NCBI GenBank assembly: GCA_029532415.1 | Contig: JAQOTA010000071.1 | Span: 1,302,001 to 1,366,000, forward strand | Direction: 5' to 3' | Length of the DNA stretch: 64,000 bases | From: Marasmius tenuissimus | Lineage: Eukaryota > Basidiomycota > Agaricomycetes > Agaricales > Marasmiaceae | Shown here: piece after piece, positions 1 through 11,561 of the stretch | Position numbering within the stretch: the stretch's first letter is position 1 | How the letters are laid out: every line of letters begins with the position of its first letter | Notes under the pieces: generated by a model | Seen by the model: the letters and a program-made list of their open reading frames with translations, nothing else | What the model was told of the DNA's origin: nothing | Databases searched by the model: none | Position numbers and translations under genes: made by a program

Positions 1-359
1 TCTGACCCAAATCTGCGCTTCTCCCCCTTCGTCCATTGGCTTCCTCTTACAAATACCAGACGTCTATCTTGCTTGGATAGTTACAAGCTTCAGTTTCTGA
101 TTCGGTCAGCATACCCTCCTAAACACACTCAACGCAACGACGACAAGGGTAATGTGTCTCAGAGTCTGTGCAGCAGTGAAAAGAGGTCAAGCCTGCGGTG
201 GTCCCATTTAGGAACTGCATGGGTCCGTAGCTTGTGCGATGGCCCTTTTTAATCCAGTCGCACACTACGACACAGATACAACCATGCCCTTCCGACAAAT
301 ACTTCTCGGATTTACAGGACCGGTGCGTAATGATCCTCATGTCTTGAAATAGAGATAGA

Positions 360-1200
360 GACTTACTCTACGATATGATTCAGATTCAGACATGTCGTTC
401 ATCCAACACTGGAACACACATTCCCTCCGATCGCTATATGTGCCGCTAATGAAACGAAGGAGACCCACGAAGTTGATCAAGAAGCCGAAGACGGAGATCT
501 GACGTTCCACGCGCTGTGTGATATTTCTGGCCATGAGGAATATGCGAAAGAAATTGCGTGGGGTTTAATGTCTCGTAACGCGGATGAACGGTGCGCCATT
601 ACTCGAGATACTGACTGCGCCTGCACTGAGCCGACGTTTCTAAACTCCGCGGCGAGAAGATATTGGGCACGTTTATGGCCAAGAACTACGAAGATGAACT
701 CGGCGAGTATGAAGATATCGCTTCCAAAGACGGGACTGTGTAGTCAAGTCAATGATATCCAAGGCTAAGCAGAGTCCTTGTCCACTGAACCGTGGTGCAA
801 AGAGGAACTTAACGATAAAATTCGCATCAAGTACCAGCGTTCAGGTGAACAGGGCCGCTATCCTCTTATCACAGACGAGATGGATCTTGTCGCGACTGAC
901 ATATACGAAGAGTACAAGAAGATCTAAGACGCAACAATAGCCTTGACTTCGACGAGTTGCCTGTATGGGTTCAAGTTGTTCAAAGTGAGAACATGTGCTA
1001 GTGGATGGAGATGAACGATCTCCTGAGGGCCGCCGTCGCTATTCCAATAAGCACGATACCGGTGAGCTAGTTTACAGAGGCTGTTGCGCGGGCGAAGGAG
1101 CAGAAGGACAGACGTAGGAGGGAACCTCTCCGAAGGCGGGAAAAACGACGGAGGTGGTGCACAGGATAGAACATGACACGACAGAGGCGAGAAAAATGCT
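360..1200 (+). pseudogene. Coding-like stretch, probably a decayed gene of unknown family
   Basis: Several protein-like segments follow each other on the + strand but not in one frame. A first open stretch from about 370 reads through ...DGDLTFHALCDISGHEEY. A plausible GT-AG intron joins AW at about 560 to ADVSKLRGEKILGTF at about 630. After a stop near 730 another frame gives ESLSTEPWCKEELNDK and RYPLITDEMDLVATDIYEEY, then TAA at about 927. The next frame continues at once with NNSLDFDELPVWVQVV. About 40 bases later a further frame gives VLVDGDERSPEGRRRYSNKH, followed by an Arg/Lys-rich tail. At least two frame changes have no usable intron, which suggests a frameshifted relic. A gene with unusual splicing or assembly errors is the alternative. 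I do not recognise the family. Confidence 0.35.
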
Positions 1201-2239
1201 GTGGGCTGGCCAGGACATGAGTTACGAATGTTAGGGTAGAGGAGGAGGCAGGCAAGGGAACGACGAGAGCCCAAAGTGAGTTTGGAGCGTACTACGATAA
1301 TCCCGATCTATCCCGATAGTCTGAATCTCAACGAACCTCCCTAGGTGTGACTATACGGTTTCCCGCTGATGGTCTTCCGCAAGCTGTATTGAACCGAGCA
1401 AGCAATGGCGGGGCGGGGAGATAGGTACCCTGTAGACACGCTACGCCTTGAGGGGAACAACGGCGATACTTAGGAATGGGTGGATGGGGAGTTCGCAGAC
1501 AGGTGAGGGTCGCCGCTTGGATGTGAAGGGAGGATTGGTGATGAAATGGATTCTACTAGCTAGTTACGGTTAATATACGGCCGCCACGGAAATGAGATGC
1601 TTGGCCGTCGGCTGGGCTCCACCTCGCAATCAACCGGAGGTCGTCGAATCCGTACGCCGAGAGGAGTCGGACTGGTTCTTTCACGGGGCAACCAACCAGA
1701 TGGTGCTTGTTCAAATTCAAATTTCAGAAGTGACTCTTGCTCCTGCCTCAGCCTACCTCAGTGCTGCCTCCGAGCATGGCGTTCCAATTTACTTTTCATG
1801 ATGCCGACGTCACCGTTTGCATGGCCCTGCGAAGTTGAACGGGCCGAATTGTCCTCCGCCACCTCGATGACAGGCTGACATTCGCATTTCGACTTGGTCG
1901 GGTCGTTCACAAATCACAACCCACGACAAGCCTGGAGATGGACCTTTGGTACGGCTCATCGATCTCATAATCGATAGTATACTTCCTCTCGCAAACTAAT
2001 AGTTTGACCGAGTCCGACCCAGGTTGTCGTGGCGTAGCTTGGCAAAGTCTTCATGCCCTTCAAAATCATGATGCCGGGAGAAATCAGCGCCAGTAAATAA
2101 ACCCCGCAAGTTGACACGGTGCGCAGTCGTTCGCGCTCAGAAGCCGGGTTCAAGTTATATTGAAGGACCTTTAACCCCTTACCTCCTGCGCTCACGAGTC
2201 TCCCTATTATCCCTCACTTCTAGCTCTCGGAAAAGCAAT
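1201..2239. other. No supported gene; 5' flank of the metacaspase gene
   Basis: Only short open frames occur here, none with recognisable motifs or a credible splice chain. The last few hundred bases should hold the promoter and leader of the metacaspase gene that starts at 2240. Confidence 0.5.
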
Positions 2240-4588
2240 ATGTGGAACAACGGCTATAATTCAGGACCGCCTCCGTAAGCAGGAAAAATGCGACCTATCT
2301 CACTTCGTGTCTCATTGATGCTTGCTCGATTATCGCTCGCCCAGATTCCCAACGTGAGTGCACCATCCACCAGAATTCTTCGCTTTCGCTCACGAGAGTC
2401 ATGGTTTAGTGCCCAGAGAGGATATCAGCCTGGATATGCCCCGTCATATGGGCCGCCACCAGGTGGACCTCCCCCTGGATATGGCGGGTGAGTAACCTAT
2501 CATCGAGAGCGAGAGTTTCGTACAAATCAGCCCACTCCTACCACATAGATACGGACCACCTCCGGGTCCTCCCCCCTCTGGTTACGGCCCACCGTACGGC
2601 AACCCACCGCCAGTCTCGCGCAGCGCATATCCTGGTCGACAATATCATGCAAGCCGGGAAGGGTATCCAGGACAGTGCGTTGCCCCTTCACTCCTATTCG
2701 TTCTTGTATCAATCGCCTCTTGTCTGCCGTACTCGCAGAACCTACGCAAATCAACAATATGCAAGTCAGTTCCATCCGGGTGGTCCGCCTCCAATGCCGC
2801 CCTCTCATGCGCAGCATTACGGACCACAATTCGAAGGCTCGGACCACCAAAGTCGGCAACCATACTTCCAGTATTCGCAGTGTACAGGGAAAAAGAAAGC
2901 TCTCTGTGTGAGTTTTCCCTGTCGTTTTCGCCTCGAGTTCGATGCCGACCATCATGCAACAGATTGGGATCAACTACATCGGGAGGAACGGAGAGTTGCA
3001 GGGGTGTATAAATGACGCAAATAACATATCCAACTTTTTGTGTTGTAAGTGCTAGCGATACTTTCACCGCACCGAGTCGTAACTGACGAATTTCATCTCT
3101 CTCCAAGCACATTTCGGGTATAAGCGAGAAGACATCGTGATGCTTACCGACGATGCAACTAATCCTCGTCAGGTACCTACGGGGGAGAACATTGTACGAG
3201 CTTTTCTTTCACCCCCCAGATCTTTACGTCCTATAACCGACCTACTCCGTTTCATCCGTCGCTAACACTAATTCCGGGTAGATTCAAGCGATGCAATGGT
3301 TGGTCGCAGGGGCTGCTCCGGACGATTCGTTGTTCTTCCACTATTCCGGGCACGGAGGACAGACGGAGGACTTGGACGGAGATGAGGATGATGGGTATGA
3401 TGAAGGTGCGTTACTAGTGGGCGTGCTCCTGTATTGTAAAGAGTGGCGTCTGACTTTGATCATTCCCAGTGATCTATCCTGTAGGGCCTCCGTATGTCTC
3501 GATCTTAGATCTCGGCTAACCCCTACGTAGCTCGATCATGAAGAGAATGGACACATCGTTGACGATGTAAGCGCACAAAACAGACTAAGACCCTCGTGAA
3601 TCATAACAACGCTGACTCAACCCTACTTCCGACCAGCTCATTCACGACATCCTAGTCAAACCATTGCCGGCGGGGTGCAGGCTCACAGCCATCTTCGACG
3701 TGAGTGCATTCTTTGGCCCATGTTGTGAATATTTTTGCTAATAACACCCGAAGTCATGCCACTCCGCATCTGCACTTGGTGAGTATCGTCGTTGCAATGT
3801 CCGCAAAACGCACTCCTCTCCTTACCACGTCCTCACTCGTTCGTAGACCTTCCCTATATCGTAAGTCCCGCAAGAGAATCCATACACTGATTACTCACCA
3901 CCACTTCGAAACCAGTATTCTACCGATGGCAAGATAAAAGAGCCAAACCTGGTCGCCGAAGCGGGGCAAGGTCTCCTCTCCGCCGCCACCTCCTACGCGC
4001 GGGGCGACATGGGAGGAGTCTTTTCCTCTGCCGTGGGGCTTTTTAAGACTGCTACTGGACAGTCACAGAAGGCTCAGGAAATATCCAGAGCGACGAAGAC
4101 GAGTCCGGCCGATTGTGTAAGTGGTGGGACCTTTTGGTCAAGATGTGCGCTGACGATTTTTGGTGTAGATCTCTTGGAGTGGATGTAAGGACTCGCAGAC
4201 TAGTGCTGATACAGTTGAAGCCGGACAAGCGACCGGTGCAATGAGTTATGTGCGTTGTTACTTTCTGTCTTGAACGCGCTGTCAGGAGACTATCTAATCT
4301 CTACTTCCTTGTTCTCGTAGGCTTTTATTTCGACTCTCAGTAAGACGAGGAACTTTGATCTCCATCCGGGATGACCACTGACTGGAATTACTCCTCGCAG
4401 CGGCGAACCCTCAACAAAGCTACATCGAGCTGCTTAATAATGTCAGAGATTTACTGCGCGACAAGTATAGTCAGAAGCCACAATTGTCAGCCTCTCACCC
4501 GATGGTAGGTGTTCTAAAATTCGAACGCGAGAAGCCCGGACTAAATCCGGTCGATTCGTAGGATATGAACCTGATGTTCATTTGCTGA
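2240..4588 (+). CDS. MCA1: Type I metacaspase (Ca2+-dependent Arg/Lys-specific cysteine protease)
   Basis: Metacaspases are caspase-fold proteases of the clan CD, C14B family, linked in fungi to proteostasis, ageing and stress-induced death. The start [12 protein letters not shown] opens a Gly/Pro/Tyr/Gln-rich prodomain ([19 protein letters not shown]), the hallmark of type I. The p20 domain follows: [21 protein letters not shown], then the catalytic His in [27 protein letters not shown], and the catalytic Cys in DSCHSAS, split by an intron at 3700-3753. The p10 part ends [14 protein letters not shown]...[11 protein letters not shown]. About ten introns are needed. The intron at 3481-3530 gives a seamless IYP-LDHEE join, which supports the model. 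All catalytic residues are present, so the enzyme should be active. The convergent neighbour ends 242 bp downstream. Confidence 0.93.
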
Positions 4589-4829
4589 GTGGTGCCCATC
4601 TACTTGCCACCATTGATTGTATCGTCAGAACTGTTGTATGACTGCATTGTAGAAGTTGAACGTCTTTCGGACGTTGTAATCAAGATGTCCTGTATTGATC
4701 TGAATATGCATACGACGTATAAAGATAGCGTGCATGATACACCTCGACCCCATGAATGATACTGGGAAGCGCGTTATAGAAATGTTGTTAGATGGAGTAC
4801 ATGGTTGGTCCGAAGATGTTCTAGACATA

Positions 4830-7085
4830 TCACAATTTCCCCTTCACCTTCTTGAACCGTTGCTCATAACGATCGACAAGGACCCGCCTCAGCACCTTTC
4901 CTGTGGGCGATTTCGGAATCTTTAGGAGGGAGGGCGTGTTACTCGTGAGGACATGAAGAGCACAGAGTATACGAAAGACGAACCTCCTTCACAACCTCGA
5001 TTCCTCCACGCAACCACTTGTACTTACTCAGGTTCTCCTGTTGCCACTGTTCCAAGACTTTGACAACAGCCGACGCGCCTTTCGCCTTCCCGGCTTCACT
5101 CAACACGATCCACGCTCGAGGGACTTTCTCGTCAGATGTACGTCCGTGGCCTTGGACGCCAGCAACTGTGACATCTGAAATGAGCTTGTCAGGTTGTGCG
5201 AGTAAGACGTCTTCGATCTCCACCGGGGAGACCTGGATCCCGGAGACCTTGAGAGTATCCTAAAAAGCCCCCGACCCATCAGGTAATCTATCCGCAATCA
5301 CACGAACACGGCAAGACAGACCTTGGCTCTATCGGCGAAGCTAGAAGACAGAAGGCACGGTGCTGTTAGTGAAGCAAATGTTCCCAGAAGTGAATGTTAG
5401 ACGTACAAGAAATTCCCCTCAGCGTCGACCCTGAACCTATCCCCTGTCCTCAGCCACCCGTCGACCAACGCTTCCTGTGTGGCCTTCTCGTTGTTCCAAT
5501 AACCTTTGCAGATGTTACCTCCCTTGAGATATAGCTCCCCAACCTCGTCCGCATCGGCTTCAGAACCGTCCTCTCGAACGATTCGTGCTTCCATTCCTGG
5601 GAAGAGAATACCGGCACAACCTGGTATGCGTTTGTATTTGTCCCCGAGGATGCCAGGGTAAGGCTGTGTGAGAGCCGCGATTGTCTAGTGGATCATGAGA
5701 TGGTGTCAGTATGCCTGTATCGTGTTCCATTCGAAGATCGGGGTGAACGAACACATTCGGACAATCCGTAGCCTGCGAGTATAGAGGGGCCGATCAGCGA
5801 AGCTCTCAAGGACATCTCAAGGCTCACTTACCTTCACCAAACTGCGCGTTTTTGGTAAACGCAGAGAATCTGGCAGCGAGTTCTGGTGGTAGGTAAGCTG
5901 CTCCACTGCCTACAGAAGTTACGGAGCTCAAATCGGTCTTGGGAAGTCTGGGATGGTTGACGAGTTGATGCACGACTGAAGGAATGAGGTTGAGGGTAGT
6001 GATGCGATACCTAGCGGAGACATGATCAGATTACCATCACAGCGAAAATTCCACTTTACCCACTTTGGAATAACCCTTAGAGCCACCTCAGCATTCCATT
6101 TAGCGAGGATGACTACCGTGCTTGGCGCGAGAAGATGCCTATAACAGAAGGCGTGGAGACCATAGCTGTGATGGAAAGGTAGGAATCCGAGGCCGATGGG
6201 TATGCCTTCAGGGGTCGGGGGAGTCGGGGGCTACTGAGATGTTATGGGTGTTCGTGACGTGTATGCTCCAAGTAACTCACCGTGGCTACCGCCAGGACCG
6301 TTTGTACGATAACGAATGCTTGAGACAATGAATACAGAAGGTTCCCGTGAGTGATCATCACAGCTGAAGTGTCATGTTTTAGATTTTGGGCACGGAGTAA
6401 ATCAGCTAAGGAAAAACCAAACATACCCTTCGGCAAACCACTTGTCCCGCTCGAGAATACGAGATATGCGAGGGTGTCTCGAACGGCGGCGCGCGGGGCC
6501 AGTTGCGAGATGTTGACTTTTTGAACCCGCTCGATCATCCCGCTGAGACTTCGGTGACCCTTGACTTCACCCCCCATAATGTAGATCTTCTTTGTAGAAA
6601 GACCAGCTTCTTTCGCAACGGAAAGTGCAGCTTGTAGATATCTAGGTTGAACGAACAGTCTAGTGATCTTGGAGAGACGAAAAGCGTGCAGGAGCTCGAA
6701 TCGCGTCGAATAAGCCGAGATTAGAGCGAAAGGAGTCGCCAGAGCAAGCAAGGAGTGCACGATAACAGGATAGTCCTATAACATACCGTTCAGTAGAGGT
6801 CCTGGCTAGCACGAACGGAAGTACCATTGAATTTTCGCTCATTATTCCAACCATTTCCCCGCTTTCTATACCCAAGCCTCCTTCAGAAACTGGAGTGCCC
6901 AAGGCAGTGATCCCGGCTTTCACTCTGGCGACGAACTCCTTGTACATCCGTTTCTTGCCTGTTTCCGCCTCGATGTGGAAGGTAAAGTCTGGCCATTGCG
7001 CTTGATCCGGACGATTGAAGAAGACATGGTGAGCATTAATGTCTGCTACAGGCGGCGGGGTAGGGAAAGGAGATTTGTAGTGCAT
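4830..7085 (-). CDS. AMP-dependent acyl-CoA ligase, 4-coumarate-CoA ligase-like
   Basis: This is a member of the ANL superfamily, which activates a carboxylate with ATP to an acyl-AMP and then forms the CoA thioester. Motifs in order: start MHYKSPFPTPPPVADINAHH, AMP-binding loop LVFSSGTSGLPK joined over an intron to VMITHGN, LGFLPFHHSYGLHAF, GELYLKGGNICKGYW, GWLRTGD, the hinge DRAKDTLKVSGIQVSPVEIED, and the C-terminal IPKSPTGKVLRR with the catalytic Lys of motif A10. At least seven introns. Total length about 560-590 residues, normal for the family. I see no clear peroxisomal SKL signal; the end reads KKVKGKL. Substrate cannot be read from sequence; a phenylpropanoid or medium/long-chain acid is possible. 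It shares a 178-bp divergent promoter with the gene at 7264. Confidence 0.88.
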
Positions 7086-7263
7086 GGGACAAGCCAGGGG
7101 GGGAACAAATCATGTTGGAGAATGACGGTCCTTTTTTAAAGATACCCCATAGTGGTCCTTGATATATCGGTAAATATCCGTTTCAATTGCCGGAGAACCG
7201 GAGTATCAATTCACGTGGGCGCCTCACTCGAGTCTCGGTCCGTTCAGTTGTTGCGCACAAACC

Positions 7264-8085
7264 ATGTCGGGCTCGAAGGAGACCGGCAATCGAACCTATA
7301 ATGCTTTTTTCTATGGCACCCTTATGCATCCAAGGGTCCTTCAGCGCGTTATAGGTGTAGAAGGACATCACCTCCAGATCTCTCCTGCAGTATTACTCGT
7401 GGGTACTCAACCAGGACTCGTCTGAACGCCATTGCTGATCCTCTGTCCCCAATTGGACAGGATCATACCCGTCATAAAGTCAAAGTAAATGAACGAATAC
7501 GCGACTTACACTCTCATCCCCGGCCCTGACCAGGTTTTGACAGCAACAAGATTACCCAGGCGTTGTATCTTACCAAGTCGCGCAATCGGAGAATTTGGTC
7601 AAACAACTGGAACGGGATGTACGATCCGTACGAGGATGTATAGTCACTGGATTGACTGAACGCGATATCCTATTTCTGGACGTCTTTGAAGGCTCTGTGA
7701 GTCTTCTTCCCACATCTTATCGGCAATATAACCTACCAACTAAACGATGTAGGAATATCGCCGCATCAAGGTTGAAACGTACCCACTTGAACCACTGGTC
7801 GATATGTCGGAATATTCCAAGAAAGATGAAGCCTCGCTTACCCCCGCCAACCCCCCACCGATACCTCAACCAGGAGCACTCCCTTCACCAGTCAAAGCGG
7901 AGACCTACATCTATCTCGATCCATCTAGACTAGAGCACGATCTTTGGTCGTTCGATGACTTTGTCAAAGAGAACGCTTGGAAGTGGTACGGAACTGATGC
8001 ACGAGGTAGGGAGGACATCGTGGAAGTAGATCGTCTTAGAGAAGAGATCCTGGCAGCGAAAGAGGCCGTAAGAGCTGCTGTTTGA
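7264..8085 (+). CDS. AIG2-like / gamma-glutamylcyclotransferase-fold protein
   Basis: The N-terminus carries the signature FFYGTLMHPRVLQRVIG, followed by DHTRHKVK, DYPGVVSYQ, VRGCIVTGLTERDILFLDVFEG and EYRRIKVETYPL, which together form a GGACT/AIG2-like domain. The C-terminal half (YIYLDPSRLEHDLWSFDDFVKENAWKW) is typical of fungal members and may cap the fold. Four exons; the first intron falls after AVLL and the last before EYRRIKV. Family members cleave or rearrange gamma-glutamyl-amine bonds, but fungal AIG2-like proteins are mostly untested, so substrate is unknown. The family is usually about 200 residues, which fits. Confidence 0.85.
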
Positions 8086-8475
8086 CTTTCACAAGGGAAC
8101 AATTGGATGGGGGAAATGTGGATAATCGCCTATACATGTATGTCGATGTAGATTGGAAGTAATTGTGCAAATGCTGATCGATATGAGCCAAATGATTCAA
8201 GGACACGCGCGAGACGAAATGGGGAGAAGATGGGAACTTTGAAGGAAGGAAATCACTGACACTAAGTTATAGGTCGAGTAAGGTACGTATGCGACAGAAC
8301 CTCCAAGCAAAAAACGGAAATACTACAGTGAAAAGGAAGATGTAGAGTACAGTTAATACCGATTCCAAAAGCAAGTATGAACCCGAAAGATGAGAAAAAC
8401 AATGAGTAACAGAGAAAGCTTGTGGATGGACATAAGATACATGATTGGGACTTTCAGCAAAAGGCAGGACGGAAC

Positions 8476-11121
8476 TCAAGGTGTGATGCCTGGTACACCC
8501 CGGAAGATGTCAAAGAACGCACCCGCACCTGACCGCAACGAACTCTTCCGTCTTGTTTTCGAAATCGGAGAGGGGGACGGGGAGGAAGACGCCGGTCGAA
8601 CACCTGTGTTGAGTGCCAGGGGGTTGGACGACGCCAGTATTGGCGACGAGCGTTGTTGTGTAGAGGAAGAGGGGGATGAAGCGGAGGGCGATAAGGAGAA
8701 TGGAATCCTGGGTGAAAGCTTCTTTGACCGTTCTTTCATACTCCCTGCCGCGGGTTCACTAGCCGCCTTGAAATGACCACTGCCTTTGGGACGGAGGTTG
8801 ACCCATTCCTCCTCCTCGAGAGGTGGAGAAGCTGGCTCGACGCTCGCTTCAGCCAAGGCTATCTCGGCAGCTTTCGCCAGACTCGGGGGAGGCGGGGCGA
8901 CATCCTTCTTCTCCCGGTCCTTTCGCGTGATCGATTGGGGAAGCACAAATTCTTCCGTGGCTTCCATTGGGTCTTTGTCTGGCCCTTCAGGCGTGGTCGA
9001 CGGTGTGATCTCGACTGCAATTTCCTCGGCGCTTGCATTCTCGGTGGACCCCTCGGGAGAGGAGTCAAGACCTAATCTAGAACGTTTCTTGGGGGCATTA
9101 GGCTGCAGGTGAATCGTGCTCGATGACGCTGCTGGACTCGCGCCTACGCTGGATGTCGGAGAGGGCGTCTTGCTGCCACCCATACTCGCGTTTGTGGGTG
9201 TCAACGACCCATTAGGAGTGTCTAGTTCATGAAGAATAAAGAGAAGAGACCGTTGGTAAGAATTTGAATGCATCCTGATGATTAGAAGACTCACTTAACG
9301 GCGAGATGCTAGGCGATCTTCTCGGACTCGGTAGCGGGAATAACATATTGTCGTCATCCTCTGCCTCATGAGCACGGATTTTCAGTGCCTTGAGTCGATG
9401 GGACTCGCGTTTACTCCGTCCTCGTTCCTTATCCCCTCTGTCCCGTATACGGTCCCGGCAGAAACCGACGTACTGCTCCTCGGGAGGTTCTTCATCCTCT
9501 TTAATCGGAGTCGAAGGTTTGCGTCTCCGTTTACCTCGGGTGGCCATTGTGTAAGATGTGGGTGGCGCTGATGGACATGAAGAAGACGGTAAAGGTTGGG
9601 TGTGAGCACGACGAAGGGAAGGTGGGAGACCAGAGAGAGTCGATTGGTCGCAACTAGAGGTACTCTCGATCAGGGAGGTACTCGACTCTCCGGCGTGCGA
9701 AGTGGAAGACGGACACCCGGACGTTGTCGAGAAAGTAGAAGAGGAGCTGCCGACGGACGAGGTAGATATCTCCCTCTCCATTCCCCTCCCTCTCTCCCGA
9801 GGCTCTTGTGGTACATATTGTGGTTGGGACTCGTCCTCGGTATCCAATTGGTCGGTTGGAGGAGTAGGTGGACGAGTAAAGCGACTGCCCTTGAGGGAGT
9901 CAACTTCGTCGACTCGTACTGCGAGAGATAGCGGAGTGACAAGAATATCCTCGAGTTCATCGTCATCAGCTACCGCCGATGTCGAGGTGGCAACAGACGC
10001 ATTAGCGTTAGACTGGTGAGAATTAATCTTATCTTCTTGCTGTTGCTTCTCCTTTTCCGCTGCCTCCTCCTTGACTGCCTCTCTGAGGGGCTTATAACTC
10101 GCCATGGGACTGTAGGGATCCACATCTTGACCTCCCTCACTTTCTGACGCCGAGGTGGCAGAGGATACACTGCTCCCTCTTCTCCGACGGGCGCCCCTAG
10201 AAAACCGCTCCTTCCATTGATCGCCTAGTGATTCCTCTGTAATGGAAAAGCAGTCAGGGCAGCAAGCCCTGAGGGGTATCGTGGCGATCTTCTGACTCTC
10301 CCGCTCTCGTTCTTTGTCTTTGCTGTGCTTGTCTTTCGAATGGCCTGCGGTGACGGTGGCGCTTGGGGGTGAGGATGGGCCTAGTTCGTTGTTCGGAGAA
10401 CTTGGTGCCTTGAACTGTGTGGATGGTGTGCGTCTTAATGGAGATTTGGACCCGCTTCCGCTGGGTAGTGGGGACTCTGAGAATGTGGTGCGTGTTGGTG
10501 AGGGGGATGACGGAGGTAGTAGAACATGAGTGTGGTGGGTATCAACGACTTGTATGGCGTTAGGTAGCGCGTTTGGATTTGAATGTCGTCGTTGGTGTTG
10601 GTGATGATGAAAGTATGAAGGTGCTCCGCTGACTAGACAGGGAGCTCGAGAGCATTCTCTGGTTCTGCTGGGCGAACGGGAAGGTTTTGCCATGAAACTT
10701 GAGATTTATGGCGAGATAAAAGTTACAATTAGTGTTCTGTTATACATTTATTTGAAAAATGAGAAACACACCTGGGCAATGGCAATTTGAGTACTACACC
10801 GCCCGTCGTTGCCGTCGGAGGCGATGTTGACGACGAATCCCCTGCATCCTCTGGGTTCGACTCTCCTGATGTTGACCTCTTCTTCCATAACGGCAAAGAA
10901 TAGGATTTGGTGACCATCAACGGTCGCTTCGACTTGTGATGTTCCGGAATGAGAACACATTCCGAGTCGAATCTTACGACTCGGTTGTAGAGCATCGTCG
11001 AGTCCATTACGGATGGAAAGCCTAGTCCCAGACTGAGATGTTGGTCGAAAATCGTCCCACTCCCAGTCGTCGTTGTCGGAGTATGACCATGTGAGCCATG
11101 GGGAGAACCCGGTGTTGACAT
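8476..11121 (-). CDS. Ser/Pro-rich conserved fungal protein of unknown function
   Basis: Three exons. The first codes MSTPGSPHGSHGHTPTTTTG and a compact conserved-looking block, YNRVVRFDSECVLIPEHH then KRPLMVTKSYSLPLWKKR. Exon 2 starts with FMAKPSRSPSRTRECSRAP. It includes a possible small metal-binding or folded patch, RACCPDCFSITEESLGDQWK, and later EQYVGFCRDRIRDRGDKERGR. Exon 3 (from DTPNGSLTPTNAS to FFDIFRGVPGITP) is Ser/Pro-rich and acidic, with basic clusters such as PKKRSRLG and KTRRKSSLRSG that could be nuclear localisation or phosphorylation sites. Total about 810 residues, mostly predicted disordered. The dense antisense frames over this gene look like composition shadows. I do not recognise the family; a regulatory protein is only a guess. 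Confidence 0.75.
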
Positions 11122-11561
11122 CGTGTATTGAATTCTGTATTGAGTGATGAAATGAGGATTGATGTGGATCGCTCGAGGTAGCCTGGGGTGCTTTACTAAA
11201 GACCAGGGGGAGAAAACATGAAATGAAAGAATGGAATGGTCACTGGTAACAGCTGGTAACGCGAGAGAAGAAAAAAGATGGAAGAATGAATTGCAGGTGC
11301 CAGGGGGTAAATAGGGAAATGGTTCGATAGCAGGAGGACAGTACTGTAATGGTCTTAGCAGCAAGTTAGCAGCGGAGCAGTGCAGATGGCAGCCGGCCTA
11401 CCGGTCCCTAAACGGGGTTAATCGGGCGGGGTTGCCAGTGAAGATCAAGCCTTCCCACGCTACACGTGAGCAGACGTAATCGAGCGCCTGAATTTGACCC
11501 TGGCGCCTGTCCAAAGTCGACCATGATCAAGACTCTTGGACGACCCTAACAGTCCCTAAAC
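11122..11561. promoter_or_regulatory. Divergent intergenic region between 8476-11121 and the polyphosphatase gene
   Basis: 440 bp between two divergent starts. It contains the sequence CACGTGAG at about 11464, an E-box core, in the half nearer the + gene, and no open frame with support. Promoters for both genes must lie here. Confidence 0.4.

Noticed and set aside
119..534. Two adjacent minus-strand frames with Cys-rich text
   Set aside because: The only junction that would join them has an intron of about 24 bp, too short, and the + strand is more protein-like in part of the region.
4830..8085. Biosynthetic cluster around the acyl-CoA ligase
   Set aside because: No PKS, NRPS, terpene cyclase, P450 or transporter lies nearby; the neighbours are a metacaspase and an AIG2-like protein.
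9596..10019. Overlapping + strand frames opposite the Ser-rich gene
   Set aside because: No motifs and no splice signals; antisense shadow of the coding exon at 9294-10693.
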